A stretch of 64,000 bases of DNA from Streptomyces purpureus (GCF_014648195.1 NZ_BMQQ01000024.1:1-64000); one strand, 5' to 3'; shown: positions 7,665 to 17,288, counted from the first letter of the stretch. Notes: generated from the sequence alone by a model not told the origin. Made by a program: numbers and translations.

Positions 7665-8944
7665 GCCATGGGTCCGACGAGCAGCCATTGCCACGAGTCC
7701 TTTCCGAACACACTCTGTTCACCGCCGGTCGAGCCGATCTCGACGGTCGTTCCGTCCGGCCCGGCCGCCCTGCCGGTCGCCGGGTCGTAGGGGGTGACGT
7801 GCGCGGCCGGGTCGGCGCCCCGGCCCGCGCGGGAGTCCCCCGAGGGGCCGGGCGCGTGCTGCGCGCCGCGCACGGACGTGGCGGCGCCGCGCGGGGCCGA
7901 GCAGCGCGCGGCGGTGTTGGCCGGCCGTTCGGCGGTGTCGGCCGGGTCGCGGCGCTGGGTCCCGTACCCCTGCCGGCACGCCGGCGGGTCGTCCTGGCCG
8001 GCGACCAGCCCGAAGTGGGTGGTGCCGTCGCCCGGGATCACGGTGTAACTGCCCGCCACCACCACGGGGAACGTGACCAGCGCCTGCTCCACCCCGGGCA
8101 GCCGGGCCACCGTGATCTGGCCGCCGCTGATCAGGTTGCCGAGCAGGACCGGCAGGTGGGGCCGGGTGGTCGTCAGCAGCGAGTTCACCTCCTGGGCCGC
8201 GGGCGCCCCGGCGCCGATCAGCCGCCGGATGTCGCCGTCGCTCGACTTCAGCTCGGCAGTCAGCGCGGCCAGGTCCTCGGAGAAGGAGCGGATCGCCGAG
8301 CCCTTGTCGGCCTGCGTCTTCAGGACCGTGCGCGAGTCCTCGATCAGCGACACGGTCTGGGGCAGCGAGTCGGACGCCGACTCCACGAGCAGGTTCCCCG
8401 AGTCCACCAGCCTGCTCAGCTCCGGACCGGTGCCCGAGAAGGCCTTGCCCAGCTCGTCGACCGTGATGCGCAGGTCGTCCTTGCCGACGGAGTTCACCAG
8501 CCGGTCCAGGCTGACAATCAGGTCCGTGGCGGGCAGCGGCACGCGCGTGTCGCGGCGGGCGATGGTGGAGCCGTCTCCCAGGTAGGGGCCGCCCGAACCG
8601 CGCGGCTGGAGGTCGACGTACTGCTCGCCGACCGCCGACCGGTTGGCCACCACCGCCAGCGTGTCCGCCGGGATGCGCGCCCCGTCCTCGATGTCCAGGA
8701 CCACCGTCACCCCGTCGCCGTCCGTCAGCCGCAGCTCGCCGACCCGGCCGACCGGCACCCCCCGGTAGGTGACCTCGGCGCCCTTGAACACGCCCCCGGA
8801 GTCGGCGAAGTCGGCGTTCACGGTGTAGCCGCGGTCCAGGAGGGCGTCGACCAGCCCCGTGTACTCGGCGCCGACGTACGACACGCCCACGGCCGTCACG
8901 GTGGCGAAGGCGACGAGCTGGGCCTTGACCGTACGGGTGATCAC
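7661..8944 (-). CDS. MceF-like substrate-channel protein of a lipid importer
   Basis: 427 residues. One N-terminal transmembrane segment (AQLVAFATVTAVGVSYVGAE), then the MlaD/Mce domain (VNADFADSGGVFKGAEVTYR, short landmarks DSGGVFKGAEV and RGVPVGRVGEL), then the long helical Mce region and a Pro/Ala/Gly-rich end with a CRQGYGTQRR segment typical of the last Mce subunit. Mce proteins form hexameric tubes that carry lipids across the envelope. The GTG start at 8944 overlaps the mceE stop (GTGA). Sixth and last of the Mce set. Confidence 0.88.
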   Translation of the reverse strand: MITRTVKAQLVAFATVTAVGVSYVGAEYTGLVDALLDRGYTVNADFADSGGVFKGAEVTYRGVPVGRVGELRLTDGDGVTVVLDIEDGARIPADTLAVVANRSAVGEQYVDLQPRGSGGPYLGDGSTIARRDTRVPLPATDLIVSLDRLVNSVGKDDLRITVDELGKAFSGTGPELSRLVDSGNLLVESASDSLPQTVSLIEDSRTVLKTQADKGSAIRSFSEDLAALTAELKSSDGDIRRLIGAGAPAAQEVNSLLTTTRPHLPVLLGNLISGGQITVARLPGVEQALVTFPVVVAGSYTVIPGDGTTHFGLVAGQDDPPACRQGYGTQRRDPADTAERPANTAARCSAPRGAATSVRGAQHAPGPSGDSRAGRGADPAAHVTPYDPATGRAAGPDGTTVEIGSTGGEQSVFGKDSWQWLLVGPMA

Positions 8945-10260
8945 AGCAGCATCCCCTTCAGCATCAGCTCCGCGAGGGAGACGTTCGTCCCGGCCGGGAT
9001 ACCGTCCCGCTCCCCCGCGGACGCGGACATGTGCGCCACCGTGCACACCGGCGGGCAGAGCGGATCGCCGTCGTCCGAGGGGCGGGAGGGCCCCGGTGGC
9101 GGCGGAACCGGCTGCGGTACGCCCGGGACGTCCGGGGCCTTCGGGTCACCCGGGACCTCCGGCACGGGAACCCCGGGCACCTCGGGCACGCCCGGCACCT
9201 CCGGAAGGCCGGGAGCGTCCGGGACACCGGGCAGAGCCGGGATCCCGGGCTTGGCCGGCTGGTCGCGGAGATTGCCGTAGATGCTCGCCAGGTCCAGATC
9301 GGCGGTGATCTTGAGGTTGACGTAGTCGCCCTTGATGGCGTCCACGGAGTTGCGCGGGAACGGATACGTCGTCAGCAGCTCCAGCGCGTTCGGCAGATCG
9401 TCGCCCGCCTTGTTGAGCTGCTCCAGGATGGGCCGCAGCGCCCGCAGGTTGGCGACCACGTCGTCACGCGATGCGTTGATCACCTTCGTCCCGGTCGTGC
9501 TCAGCGCCGACAGGGACGTGAGCATCGCGGTCAGCTTGGTCCGCTGGTCCGCCAGCACCTTCAGCGCCGGCGGTACGGTGTCGACGGCGGCCGCGATCGT
9601 CTTCTTCTCCGCCGCCAGGCGCTTGGAGAGCCGGTCTATGCCGCTCAGGGCGCGGACGATCTCCGTGCGCTGAGCGTCGAGCCCGCCGATGAACGTGTCC
9701 AGTTCGCCCAGCAGCGCCTTGACCCGGTTTTCCCGGCCCTCCAGGGCCTTGTTGAGCTCCGTGGTGATCGTCTTGAGCTGGGCCACGCCGCCACCGTTGA
9801 GCAGCGCCGACAGCGCGGACAGCACCTCCTCGATCTCCGGGTTGCGGCCGCTGCGGGACAGCGGGATGCGTGCCCCGTCCTTCAGCCGCCCGGCGGGCGC
9901 CACGTCCACGGGCGCGGACAGGGCCACGTACTTCTCGCCGAGCATGCTGGTCTGGCGCAGCTCGGCGACCGCGTTGCCCGGCAGTTTCACCGAGTCGTCG
10001 ACGCGCAGCCGCACGCGCGCGTGCCAGCCGTCCAGTTCCACCTTCTCGACCGCGCCGACGGTCACGTTGTTGACCTTCACCGCCGACTGCGGCACCAGGT
10101 CCAGGACGTCCCGGAACTCGACCGTCACCCGGTACGCGTCGCCGTCGGCGGCCGCGCCGCCCGGCAACTGCACGTCGTGCAGCCCGTCGAAGTCGCAGCC
10201 CGTCAGCAGCAGCGAACCGGCCGCCGACCACACCGCGACGGTCACCCGGAGGTGCCTCAT
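8941..10260 (-). CDS. MceE-like lipoprotein with Pro-rich repeat tail
   Basis: 439 residues. The signal peptide ends in a lipobox (SLLLTGC, Cys22), as usual for the MceE position. An Mce domain (VTVEFRDVLDLVPQSAVKVN, landmarks LVPQSAVKVNNV and GEKYVAL) and coiled-coil-like helices follow. Residues from about 345 form a tail with proline at nearly every third place (PGIPALPGVPDAPGLPEVP and on through PEVPGDPKAP), ending in a PVPPPPGP run. The tail resembles that of the sigma factor at 17320-18429. It overlaps mceD by ATGA. The lipid anchor would hold the complex to the outer face of the membrane; the tail may thread the peptidoglycan (inference). Confidence 0.88.
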   Translation of the reverse strand: MRHLRVTVAVWSAAGSLLLTGCDFDGLHDVQLPGGAAADGDAYRVTVEFRDVLDLVPQSAVKVNNVTVGAVEKVELDGWHARVRLRVDDSVKLPGNAVAELRQTSMLGEKYVALSAPVDVAPAGRLKDGARIPLSRSGRNPEIEEVLSALSALLNGGGVAQLKTITTELNKALEGRENRVKALLGELDTFIGGLDAQRTEIVRALSGIDRLSKRLAAEKKTIAAAVDTVPPALKVLADQRTKLTAMLTSLSALSTTGTKVINASRDDVVANLRALRPILEQLNKAGDDLPNALELLTTYPFPRNSVDAIKGDYVNLKITADLDLASIYGNLRDQPAKPGIPALPGVPDAPGLPEVPGVPEVPGVPVPEVPGDPKAPDVPGVPQPVPPPPGPSRPSDDGDPLCPPVCTVAHMSASAGERDGIPAGTNVSLAELMLKGMLL

Positions 10261-11432
10261 ACGTCCTCCTCCAGGATTCCGCCCAGCGTCCGGTCGACCG
10301 GGCCGGTCCCGGCGGCCGGCGCGGCGGGCGGCGCCGAACCCAGCTCCGGAAGGGAGGCGAACAGCTTCTTCAGCTCGGCGCAGTCCGCCGCCTTCGCCTC
10401 GCCCGTCGTGCTCAGCAGCGAGCACAGCAGCGAGGCCGGGTCCTGGGGCTGGTCGGGGTTGTTACGGGTGTCGAGGGTCCCGGAGGACGGGTTGTAGGCG
10501 TTCTGAAGGTTCGACAGCCCGGTCGGCGCCACCTTCAGCACCTCCGCCAGCGCGGCGCGCTGCGTCACCAGCACCTTGGTGACCTTGGACAGCCCCTCCA
10601 CGTTCGACGTCAGGGACTTCTTGTTCTTCCGTACGAACTCCGACACGTCCGCCAGCGCCACGCCCAGGTGCCGCAGCGTCGCCGCCAGGTCCTTGCGCTC
10701 GGCCGCGAGCTGGTCGGCCACCTTCGACAGGCTGTCGTTGAACGACCGGACGCTCTTGTCGTCGGCCGCAAGCGCCGCCGTGAACACCTGGAGGTTGCGC
10801 ACCGTCCCGAACAGATCCTGGCGCCCGTCGGACAGCGTCGTCACGGCCAGGGACAGGTCCTCCACGGTCTGGTGCAGGTTCGCGCCCTGCCCCTGAAGGT
10901 TGTCCGCGCTCACGCCCAGCAGCCGGGACAGCGAGCCGTCCTTGTTCGCGCCGCGCGGGCCGAGCGCATCCGCCGTCGTGCGCAGGCTGTCGAAGACCCG
11001 GTCCAGCTCGACCGGCACGGCCGTGCGGTGCTCCGGGATGACGTCGCCGTCCCGCATCCGCTCGCCGCCCTTGTACACCGGCAGGAGCTGGACGTAACGG
11101 TCGCTGACGACCGACGAGTTGATGATGGCCGCCCTGGCGTCCGCCGGGACCTCGCGCCCGGCGTCGTACTCCAGCGTCACCTTCACCCGCTCGCCCTGCG
11201 GGGTGATCTCCTTGACCTCGCCGATCCGCACCCCCAGCACCCGCACGTCCGAGCCTGGGTAGATGCCGACCGTCCGGGGGAAGTACGCCGTGATCCGGAC
11301 GGGCTCGGCGGTGGGCCACAGCACCACGGTGGCCGTGGCGACGACCGCGAGGGCGACGACGACCGCCACCGCCCGGCGCGCCTTCGTACCCGGCGCCTTC
11401 AGGCGCGGCACCTTCACGCGTGGCACTTTCAC
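10257..11432 (-). CDS. MceD-like substrate-channel protein
   Basis: 391 residues. N-terminal transmembrane helix (AVAVVVALAVVATATVVLWP) after a basic PRVKVPRLK leader; Mce domain with ITAYFPRTVGIYPGSDVRV and GVRIGEVKEI; long helical region; low-complexity Pro/Ala end. The GTG start at 11432 overlaps the mceC stop (GTGA). Part of the six-protein lipid channel. Confidence 0.88.
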   Translation of the reverse strand: MKVPRVKVPRLKAPGTKARRAVAVVVALAVVATATVVLWPTAEPVRITAYFPRTVGIYPGSDVRVLGVRIGEVKEITPQGERVKVTLEYDAGREVPADARAAIINSSVVSDRYVQLLPVYKGGERMRDGDVIPEHRTAVPVELDRVFDSLRTTADALGPRGANKDGSLSRLLGVSADNLQGQGANLHQTVEDLSLAVTTLSDGRQDLFGTVRNLQVFTAALAADDKSVRSFNDSLSKVADQLAAERKDLAATLRHLGVALADVSEFVRKNKKSLTSNVEGLSKVTKVLVTQRAALAEVLKVAPTGLSNLQNAYNPSSGTLDTRNNPDQPQDPASLLCSLLSTTGEAKAADCAELKKLFASLPELGSAPPAAPAAGTGPVDRTLGGILEEDV

Positions 11433-12424
11433 GACGAACCTCCCGTGCGCGGGACCACCGGAGCGGCGACCATGTTCTGGATGTAGCTGTCGAACCAGCG
11501 CCCGTTGCCGAGGGTGTTGGTGAAGACCCGGACGTAGGGGGCCATCAGCTTGATGGAGCGGTCCAGGCTCGCCTGGTTGCGTTCGAGCATCGCCACCACC
11601 TGGTTCAGGCCCTTCAGCGCGGGCCCGATCTCCTTGTTGTTGTCCTTGACGAGCCCGGACAGTTGGATCCCCACGGCAGCGGAGCTCTTGAGCAGCGCGT
11701 GGATCGCCGCCCGCCGTCTCGCGATCTCCGTGAACAGCTTGTCGCCGTCCTTGACCAGCCTGGAGAACTCGCCCGACCGCTCGGCGAGCACCCCGCTCAC
11801 CCCGTTGGCGTGGGCGAGGAGCTCGCGCAGCGCCTGGTCGCGGGAGGCGACCGTACGGGAGATCCGCGACAGGCCCTGGATGGACGCCCGCACCTCGGCG
11901 GGGGAGTCCTCGAAAGTGGTGGAGATGGTGTCCAGGGCCGTCGCCAGCCGCTCGGTGTCGACCTGCTCGGTCGTGTTGGTCAGGTCACTGAAGGCCGCCA
12001 CGACGTCGTACGCGGGTGTCGTCCGGTTCAGCGGGATCTCGCTGCCCGGCCGGAGCTGCCCCGGCCCCTTCGGCTCCAGCGCCAGGTACTTGGCGCCGAG
12101 GATCGTCTTGATGCGGATCGCCGCGCCCGTCCTCGTACCGAACGCGGGATCGCCCTTGACCCGGAACACCACCTTGACGTGGTCGCCGTCCAGGTCCACC
12201 TCGTCGACCTTGCCGACCTTCACTCCGGCGATGCGCACCTCGTCGCCGGGCTTCAGGCCGCCCGCCTCCGAGAAGGCCGCGCTGTACGTCTCGCCGTCGC
12301 CGATCAGCGGCAGGCTGTCGGCGTTGAACGCGGCGACGGTCAGCAGCGCGAGCGCGGTCAGGCCGGCCGCCCCGATGGTCACCGGGTTCCGGTCGCGGAA
12401 CGGAATCATGCGGGGCCGTTTCAT
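11429..12424 (-). CDS. MceC-like substrate-channel protein
   Basis: 331 residues. Transmembrane segment near the N-terminus (VTIGAAGLTALALLTVAAF), Mce domain (YSAAFSEAGGLKPGDEVRI, GVKVGKVDEV, LGAKYLALEP), then helical repeats. It ends NTLGNGRWFDSYIQNM, a segment shared with MceB (GSWFNFYLCD). The ATG at 12424 overlaps the mceB stop (ATGA) and is preferred to a GTG 6 nt earlier. Confidence 0.88.
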   Translation of the reverse strand: MKRPRMIPFRDRNPVTIGAAGLTALALLTVAAFNADSLPLIGDGETYSAAFSEAGGLKPGDEVRIAGVKVGKVDEVDLDGDHVKVVFRVKGDPAFGTRTGAAIRIKTILGAKYLALEPKGPGQLRPGSEIPLNRTTPAYDVVAAFSDLTNTTEQVDTERLATALDTISTTFEDSPAEVRASIQGLSRISRTVASRDQALRELLAHANGVSGVLAERSGEFSRLVKDGDKLFTEIARRRAAIHALLKSSAAVGIQLSGLVKDNNKEIGPALKGLNQVVAMLERNQASLDRSIKLMAPYVRVFTNTLGNGRWFDSYIQNMVAAPVVPRTGGSS

Positions 12425-13458
12425 GCGCACCTCGCCCGGGCGACGTGGAGCTCGGGGGTGATGACCTCCTTGGTCTTCGGCAGCACGATCCGGCCGTCGA
12501 AGTCACAGAGGTAGAAGTTGAACCACGAGCCGTACGAGGCGGTCCTCGTCAGCTTGTTGAGCTTGTTCGGCAGCCGCTTCAGCACGCCCTCCACGGTCTT
12601 CTCGTTCTCGTTGAGCGTTCCGGTCAGCTCGGTCAGCTCGGCGATGTCGGCCTTCAGCGGCGGCCGGGCGTCCTCGAGCAGGCCGGACGTGGCCTCCGTC
12701 AGGTTGTTGATGTTCACCAGCGACTCCCCGATGGGCTTGCGGTCCGCCGACAGCCCCGAGATCACCCTCTGGAGCTGCTGGATGAGCCCCGAGAAGCGGG
12801 CGCCGCGCTTGTCGAGCGTCGCCAGCACCGTGTTGAGGTTGCTGATCACGGAGCCGATCAGTTGGTCCCGGTCGGCCAGCGTGGTCGTCAGGGAGGCGGT
12901 GTGCGCGAGGAGGCTGTTGACCGTGCCGCCCTCGCCCTGGAGCGTCTTGATGATCTCGGTGGCGAGCTGGTTGACGTCCTTCGGGCTGAGCGCCGCGAAC
13001 AGCGGCTTGAACCCGTTCAGCAGCGCGTTCAGGTCCAGCGCCGGCTGGGTGCGCGACAGCGGGATCGTCCCGCCGGGCGGCAGTCGGGTGCCGTCGCCCG
13101 CGCCTTCCGTCAGCGCGATGTACCGCTGCCCGACCAGGCTGCGGTAGCGGATGACGGCGCCTGTGCTGCTGAGCAGAGGACGGTCCTCGGTGACCGTGAA
13201 CGTGACCTCCGCCAGCGTCCGGTCCTTGATGGCGATGTCCTCCACCTCACCGACCCGCACGCCCGCCACCCGGATGTCGTCGCCCTCCTCCAGGCTCGTC
13301 ACATCGCTGAACACGGCCTTGTAGGTGTGCTCGGGCGTGAAGGAGATGCTGACGATGGTGCCCGCGAGCAGCGTCGTCGCGAGGATCGTCACTACCGCGA
13401 ACAGGCCGAACTTGATCAATGGAGCCGCCGTGCTCCGTGCGCTCTTCGTCCGGCTCAT
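12421..13458 (-). CDS. MceB-like substrate-channel protein
   Basis: 345 residues. Transmembrane helix (FGLFAVVTILATTLLAGTIV), Mce domain (YKAVFSDVTSLEEGDDIRV, GVRVGEVEDI, LVGQRYIAL), then the long helical Mce region and a C-terminal SYGSWFNFYLCDFDG segment typical for MceB/C subunits. Starts with ATG overlapping the mceA stop. Confidence 0.88.
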   Translation of the reverse strand: MSRTKSARSTAAPLIKFGLFAVVTILATTLLAGTIVSISFTPEHTYKAVFSDVTSLEEGDDIRVAGVRVGEVEDIAIKDRTLAEVTFTVTEDRPLLSSTGAVIRYRSLVGQRYIALTEGAGDGTRLPPGGTIPLSRTQPALDLNALLNGFKPLFAALSPKDVNQLATEIIKTLQGEGGTVNSLLAHTASLTTTLADRDQLIGSVISNLNTVLATLDKRGARFSGLIQQLQRVISGLSADRKPIGESLVNINNLTEATSGLLEDARPPLKADIAELTELTGTLNENEKTVEGVLKRLPNKLNKLTRTASYGSWFNFYLCDFDGRIVLPKTKEVITPELHVARARCA

Positions 13459-14702
13459 GCGACGCTCACCGCCGTCCCCCGGGCCATCGGGCCGAAGAGC
13501 AGGGTCGCCACCGCCGGCACCTCGTCGGCCGGTACGCCCATGACGGGCGCCACGAGCGAGCTCACGGCCCGCTGCTCGGCCGCCGTGGCGGACGACTGGT
13601 GGGCGACGGGCCCGTCGCCGGGGCGCACGTCACGCGTACCGTCGTCGAGCTTGGTGTGCCCGGCCGGGACGCCGGGGCCGGGAAGCCCACGGCAGTCGGG
13701 GCCCGACCGCTCGCGGTAGCGAGGCTCCTCGCCGGGCTCGTACCCCGGGCGGGGGCGGACGATTTCCAGGGTGATGCGCATTTCTCCGCCTCTGAAGGTC
13801 TCTTCCGCCGCCTCCTCCTGCCTCACCAGGCCCTTGAGCAGGCACGGGTACTCCGGTGCGTACCGGGCGAACAGCGCCAGCGTGGGGCGGGAGACGCGGC
13901 CCAGGGTGATCAGCCGTTCGCCGTTCTCGTCCAGGTACGCGTCGGCGGTGCCCGACATGGTGGCCGCGGAGGTGAACAGGGCGGCGAGCTGGTCCTGCTT
14001 CTCGACGAGGGTGCGGCTGGTGGTGATGGTGTTGCGCAGGATGTTCATCAGATCGGGCGCGGCATCCCCGTACACCTCGGCCACATCGGCGAACCGCGAG
14101 ATGTTCTCCTTGATGGACGGCATGTGCGGGTTCAGCTTGCTCAGGTAGTCCTCGACGCGTACGAGGTTGTCGCCGATCCGGTCGCCCCGGCCCTCCAGCG
14201 CGGTGGCGAACGCGGAGAGCGTGGCGTTCAGTTCGGCGGGCTTCACCGTCCTCAGCAGCGGCAGCAGGTCGTTCATCAGTTGCTGCACCTCCATGCCGGC
14301 CCTGGTGCGGTCCTGGCTGATGACGTCGCCGGCGCGGATGGGGCGCGCCTGCGAGCCCGGAGGGGCGACGAGATCGACGTACTTCTCGCCGAACAGCGTC
14401 TTCGGCAGCAGCCGCGCCCGGACATCGGCCGGGATGCGCGACACGTGCTCCGGCTTGAGGGCGAGGTCCAGGGTGGCCTTCTCGCCGTCGGCCCGCACCT
14501 CGCGGACCTCGCCGACCAGCAGCCCGCGCAGCTTGACGTCGGCGCGCGGCTCCAACTGGTTGCCGAGCGTGCCGGCCTCCAGCGTGATCCGCACGACGGA
14601 CGTGAACACCTGCTGGTAGACGGCGACGGACAGCGACAGCAGCAGGGCGAGGGCGGCGATGAAGACCACCCCGTACAGGCGCAGTTTCACAGGCGTACGC
14701 AT
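13455..14702 (-). CDS. MceA-like substrate-channel protein
   Basis: About 415 residues. Transmembrane helix (LYGVVFIAALALLLSLSVAV), Mce domain (ITLEAGTLGNQLEPRADVKL, GLLVGEVREV, LFGEKYVDLV), long helical segment, and a C-terminal region with CLLKGLVRQEE and a cysteine-containing tail as in MceA proteins. A GTG at 14708 is the other possible start, but GGGG spacing favours the ATG at 14702. First Mce subunit after the permeases, matching the standard yrbEA-yrbEB-mceABCDEF order. Confidence 0.88.
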   Translation of the reverse strand: MRTPVKLRLYGVVFIAALALLLSLSVAVYQQVFTSVVRITLEAGTLGNQLEPRADVKLRGLLVGEVREVRADGEKATLDLALKPEHVSRIPADVRARLLPKTLFGEKYVDLVAPPGSQARPIRAGDVISQDRTRAGMEVQQLMNDLLPLLRTVKPAELNATLSAFATALEGRGDRIGDNLVRVEDYLSKLNPHMPSIKENISRFADVAEVYGDAAPDLMNILRNTITTSRTLVEKQDQLAALFTSAATMSGTADAYLDENGERLITLGRVSRPTLALFARYAPEYPCLLKGLVRQEEAAEETFRGGEMRITLEIVRPRPGYEPGEEPRYRERSGPDCRGLPGPGVPAGHTKLDDGTRDVRPGDGPVAHQSSATAAEQRAVSSLVAPVMGVPADEVPAVATLLFGPMARGTAVSVA

Positions 14703-14708
14703 CGGCAC

Positions 14709-15512
14709 CTACCCCGCAATCCGTACCGTCGTGCTGGCGCCCCAGATCGCCAGGCTGAGGAAGAAGTCAAGGACGTTGATGGCGACGATGGAGGTGCGCA
14801 CGCCGCGGCCCACCGCGACACCGACCCCGGCCGGGCCGCCGCTCGCGTAGTAGCCGTAGTAGCAGTGCACCAGGATGATCACGACGGCGAAGACGATCAC
14901 CTTGCCGAAGGACCACAGCACGTCCACCGGTGGCAGGTACTGCTGGAAGTAGTGGTCGTACGTGCCCGCCGACTGGCCGTAGTAGCCGGTAGTGATGGTC
15001 CGGGCGGCGAAGTACGAGGACAGCAGCCCCACCACGTACAGCGGGATCACCGCCACGAAACCGGCGATCATCCGGGTGGTGACCAGGAACGGCAGCGAGG
15101 GGACACCCATCACCTCCAGCGCGTCCGTCTCCTCGCTGATCCGCATCGCGCCCAACTGGGCGGTGAACCCGGCCCCGACGGTCGCCGACAGCGCGAGCCC
15201 GGCCACCAGCGGGGCGATCTCCCGGGTGTTGAAGTACGCGGACAGGAACGCCACGAAGTTCGACGTGCCGAGCTGGTTGAGGGCCGCGTACCCCTGGAGC
15301 CCGACCTCCGTGCCGGTGAAGAAGGACAGGAACGCGATGACCCCGACCGTGCCGCCGACCACCGCGAGCGCGCCGCGCCCGAAGCTCACCTCGGCCAGCA
15401 GCCGCAGGACCTCCTTCTTGTAGCGGCGCAGGGTGCGGCCGGTCCAGGCCAGCGAGCGGCCGTAGAAGACGAGTTGGGCGCCCAGCTCCTCCAGGCGGTG
15501 CAACAGAGCCAT
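14709..15512 (-). CDS. MlaE/YrbE-type permease B of the Mce importer
   Basis: 267 residues with five or six hydrophobic segments. The MlaE signature is clear: GAGFTAQLGAMRISEETDALEVMG contains the conserved short cytoplasmic EExDALxVMG helix (landmarks RISEETDAL and MGVPSLPFLV) that contacts the ATPase. It starts 3 nt after the stop of permease A. Pairs with permease A to form the membrane core of a type VIII (MlaFEDB-like) ABC transporter. Confidence 0.92.
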   Translation of the reverse strand: MALLHRLEELGAQLVFYGRSLAWTGRTLRRYKKEVLRLLAEVSFGRGALAVVGGTVGVIAFLSFFTGTEVGLQGYAALNQLGTSNFVAFLSAYFNTREIAPLVAGLALSATVGAGFTAQLGAMRISEETDALEVMGVPSLPFLVTTRMIAGFVAVIPLYVVGLLSSYFAARTITTGYYGQSAGTYDHYFQQYLPPVDVLWSFGKVIVFAVVIILVHCYYGYYASGGPAGVGVAVGRGVRTSIVAINVLDFFLSLAIWGASTTVRIAG

Positions 15513-15515
15513 GCG

Positions 15516-16286
15516 TCAACCCCTCTGCGGAACGAGTTGGAAGTACACGGCGGTCAGTACGAAGTTGGTCACGAACAGCAACATGAAGGTGATCACCACG
15601 GACTGGTTCACGGCGTCGCCGACGCCCTTCGGCCCGCCCTTCGCCGTCAGCCCCTTGTACGAGGCGACGATCGCCGAGATGGCGCCGAAGACCAGCGCCT
15701 TGAACTCGGCCGCCCACAGGTCGGAGATCTGCGCGAGCGAGGTGAAGGAGGCGAGATACGCGCCGGGCGTGCCGTTTTGGAGCACGACGTTGAAGAAGTA
15801 GCCACCCGCGACGCCGACGACGGAGACCAGGCCGTTGAGGAGGACCGCCACCACCATCGACGCCAGGACCCGGGGGACGACGAGCCGGTGGATCGGGTCG
15901 ATCCCCAGCACCTGCATCGCGTCGATCTCCTCGCGGATCTTGCGCGCCCCGAGGTCCGCGCAGATCGCTGTGCCGCCCGCGCCCGCGATCAGCAGCGCCG
16001 TCACGATCGGCGACGCCTCGCGCAGCACGGCGAGCACGGAGGCCGCGCCCGAGAACGACTGGGCGCCGAGCTGGCGCGTCAGGCTGCCGATCTGGAGGGC
16101 GATGACCGCGCCGAAGGGGATCGAGACCAGGGCGGTGGGGAGGATCGTGACGCTCGCGATGAACCAGGCCTGCTGGATGAACTCCCGCACCTGGAACGGC
16201 CGCCGGGGGAGGGTGCGCAGGACGTCCAGGGTCATCGCGAAGAGGCTGCCCGACTGCCGCAGGGCGCCGATGGGGGAGAGGCTCAT
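15516..16286 (-). CDS. MlaE/YrbE-type permease A of the Mce importer
   Basis: 256 residues, several transmembrane helices. Signature segments: FIQQAWFIASVTILPTALV, GTAICADLGARKIREEIDAM (conserved EEIDAMxVLG coupling helix) and VVAVLLNGLVSVVGVAGGYF. The ATG overlaps the stop of the ATPase gene (ATGA), so ATPase and permease are co-translated. Confidence 0.92.
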   Translation of the reverse strand: MSLSPIGALRQSGSLFAMTLDVLRTLPRRPFQVREFIQQAWFIASVTILPTALVSIPFGAVIALQIGSLTRQLGAQSFSGAASVLAVLREASPIVTALLIAGAGGTAICADLGARKIREEIDAMQVLGIDPIHRLVVPRVLASMVVAVLLNGLVSVVGVAGGYFFNVVLQNGTPGAYLASFTSLAQISDLWAAEFKALVFGAISAIVASYKGLTAKGGPKGVGDAVNQSVVITFMLLFVTNFVLTAVYFQLVPQRG

Positions 16287-17197
16287 TTCGCCACCGCCTC
16301 CTGCTCGCGCCGGGCGATGTCCTTCCAGCGGTCGGGCCGGTCGATCCCGGTGCTCGGCAGCAGCCGGGGCGTCATGACGGCCGGTGCGGCCACCTCGTCG
16401 ATCTGGGCCAGCTCCTGCTCGACCTGGGCGGCGTCCTTCTCCTCCGCCATGCCGATCGGCCCCTGCATGCGCCCGTTCAGGAACTGCCGTACGACCGGCT
16501 CCTCGCTGGTCAGCAGCTCCTCCCGGGGCCCGAACATCACCAGCTCACGCCGGAACAGCAGCCCGATGTTGTCCGGCACCTGGCGGGCGGAGGCGATGTC
16601 GTGCGTGACGATCAGGAAGGTCGCGTCGATCTGGGCGTTGAGGTCGACGATCAGTTGGTTCAGGTACGCCACCCGCACCGGGTCGAGGCCCGAGTCCGGC
16701 TCGTCGAAGAGGATGATCTCCGGATCGAGGACCAGCGCCCGTGCCAGCCCGGCCCGCTTGCGCATACCGCCGGATATCTCGCCGGGCAGCTTCTCCTCGG
16801 CACCGATCAGCCCGACCATGTCCATCTTCTCCAGGACGATCCGCCGGACCTCGCTCTCGGGCTTGCGGGTGTGTTCGCGCAGCGGGAAAGCGATGTTGTC
16901 GTACAGGTTCATCGACCCGAACAGCGCGCCGTCCTGGAACAGCACGCCGAACAGCTTGCGCACCTCGTACAGGTCGTGCTCTCGCAGCTCGGTGATGTCC
17001 TGGCCCGCGATCACGATCGACCCCCGGTCGGGCTTCAGCAGCCCCACCAGCGTCTTGAGGAACACCGACTTGCCCGTGCCCGAGGGCCCGAGCATGACCG
17101 AGATCTGCCCGGCGGGCAGCGTCAGCGAGACGTCCTGCCAGATGACCTGGTGGCCGAAGGACTTGGTCAGCCCTTCCACACAGATCTCGACACCCAT
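16283..17197 (-). CDS. ABC ATPase of the Mce lipid importer (Mkl/MceG type)
   Basis: 304 residues. Walker A LGPSGTGKSVFLKTL, signature ISGGMRKRAGLARAL, Walker B IILFDEPDSGLDPVR, then the switch His in IVTHD. The GMRKRAGLARAL form of the signature and the PDSGLDPVR loop are typical of MlaF/MceG ATPases. A C-terminal extension of about 50 residues (MAEEKDAAQVEQE and on) matches actinobacterial MceG. The ATG at 17197 has AAGGG 8 nt upstream; a GTG 9 nt earlier would overlap that site. It is the first gene of the operon. In mycobacteria the ATPase is often unlinked and shared; here it is dedicated to one operon. Confidence 0.92.
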   Translation of the reverse strand: MGVEICVEGLTKSFGHQVIWQDVSLTLPAGQISVMLGPSGTGKSVFLKTLVGLLKPDRGSIVIAGQDITELREHDLYEVRKLFGVLFQDGALFGSMNLYDNIAFPLREHTRKPESEVRRIVLEKMDMVGLIGAEEKLPGEISGGMRKRAGLARALVLDPEIILFDEPDSGLDPVRVAYLNQLIVDLNAQIDATFLIVTHDIASARQVPDNIGLLFRRELVMFGPREELLTSEEPVVRQFLNGRMQGPIGMAEEKDAAQVEQELAQIDEVAAPAVMTPRLLPSTGIDRPDRWKDIARREQEAVAK

Positions 17198-17288
17198 CCG
17201 GTTCACCCTTCAGCCGTGGAGCAGCTCCGACATCTGCTCTACGGGGAGGGGCGGCCCGTCCGTCGCGACGAGTCGCAAGTTTTTTACC

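Noticed and set aside
6338..17197. Mce operon as a cholesterol uptake and catabolism locus
   Set aside because: The importer is clear, but no steroid-ring degradation genes or KstR-type regulator are in the window; the cargo cannot be inferred beyond lipid.
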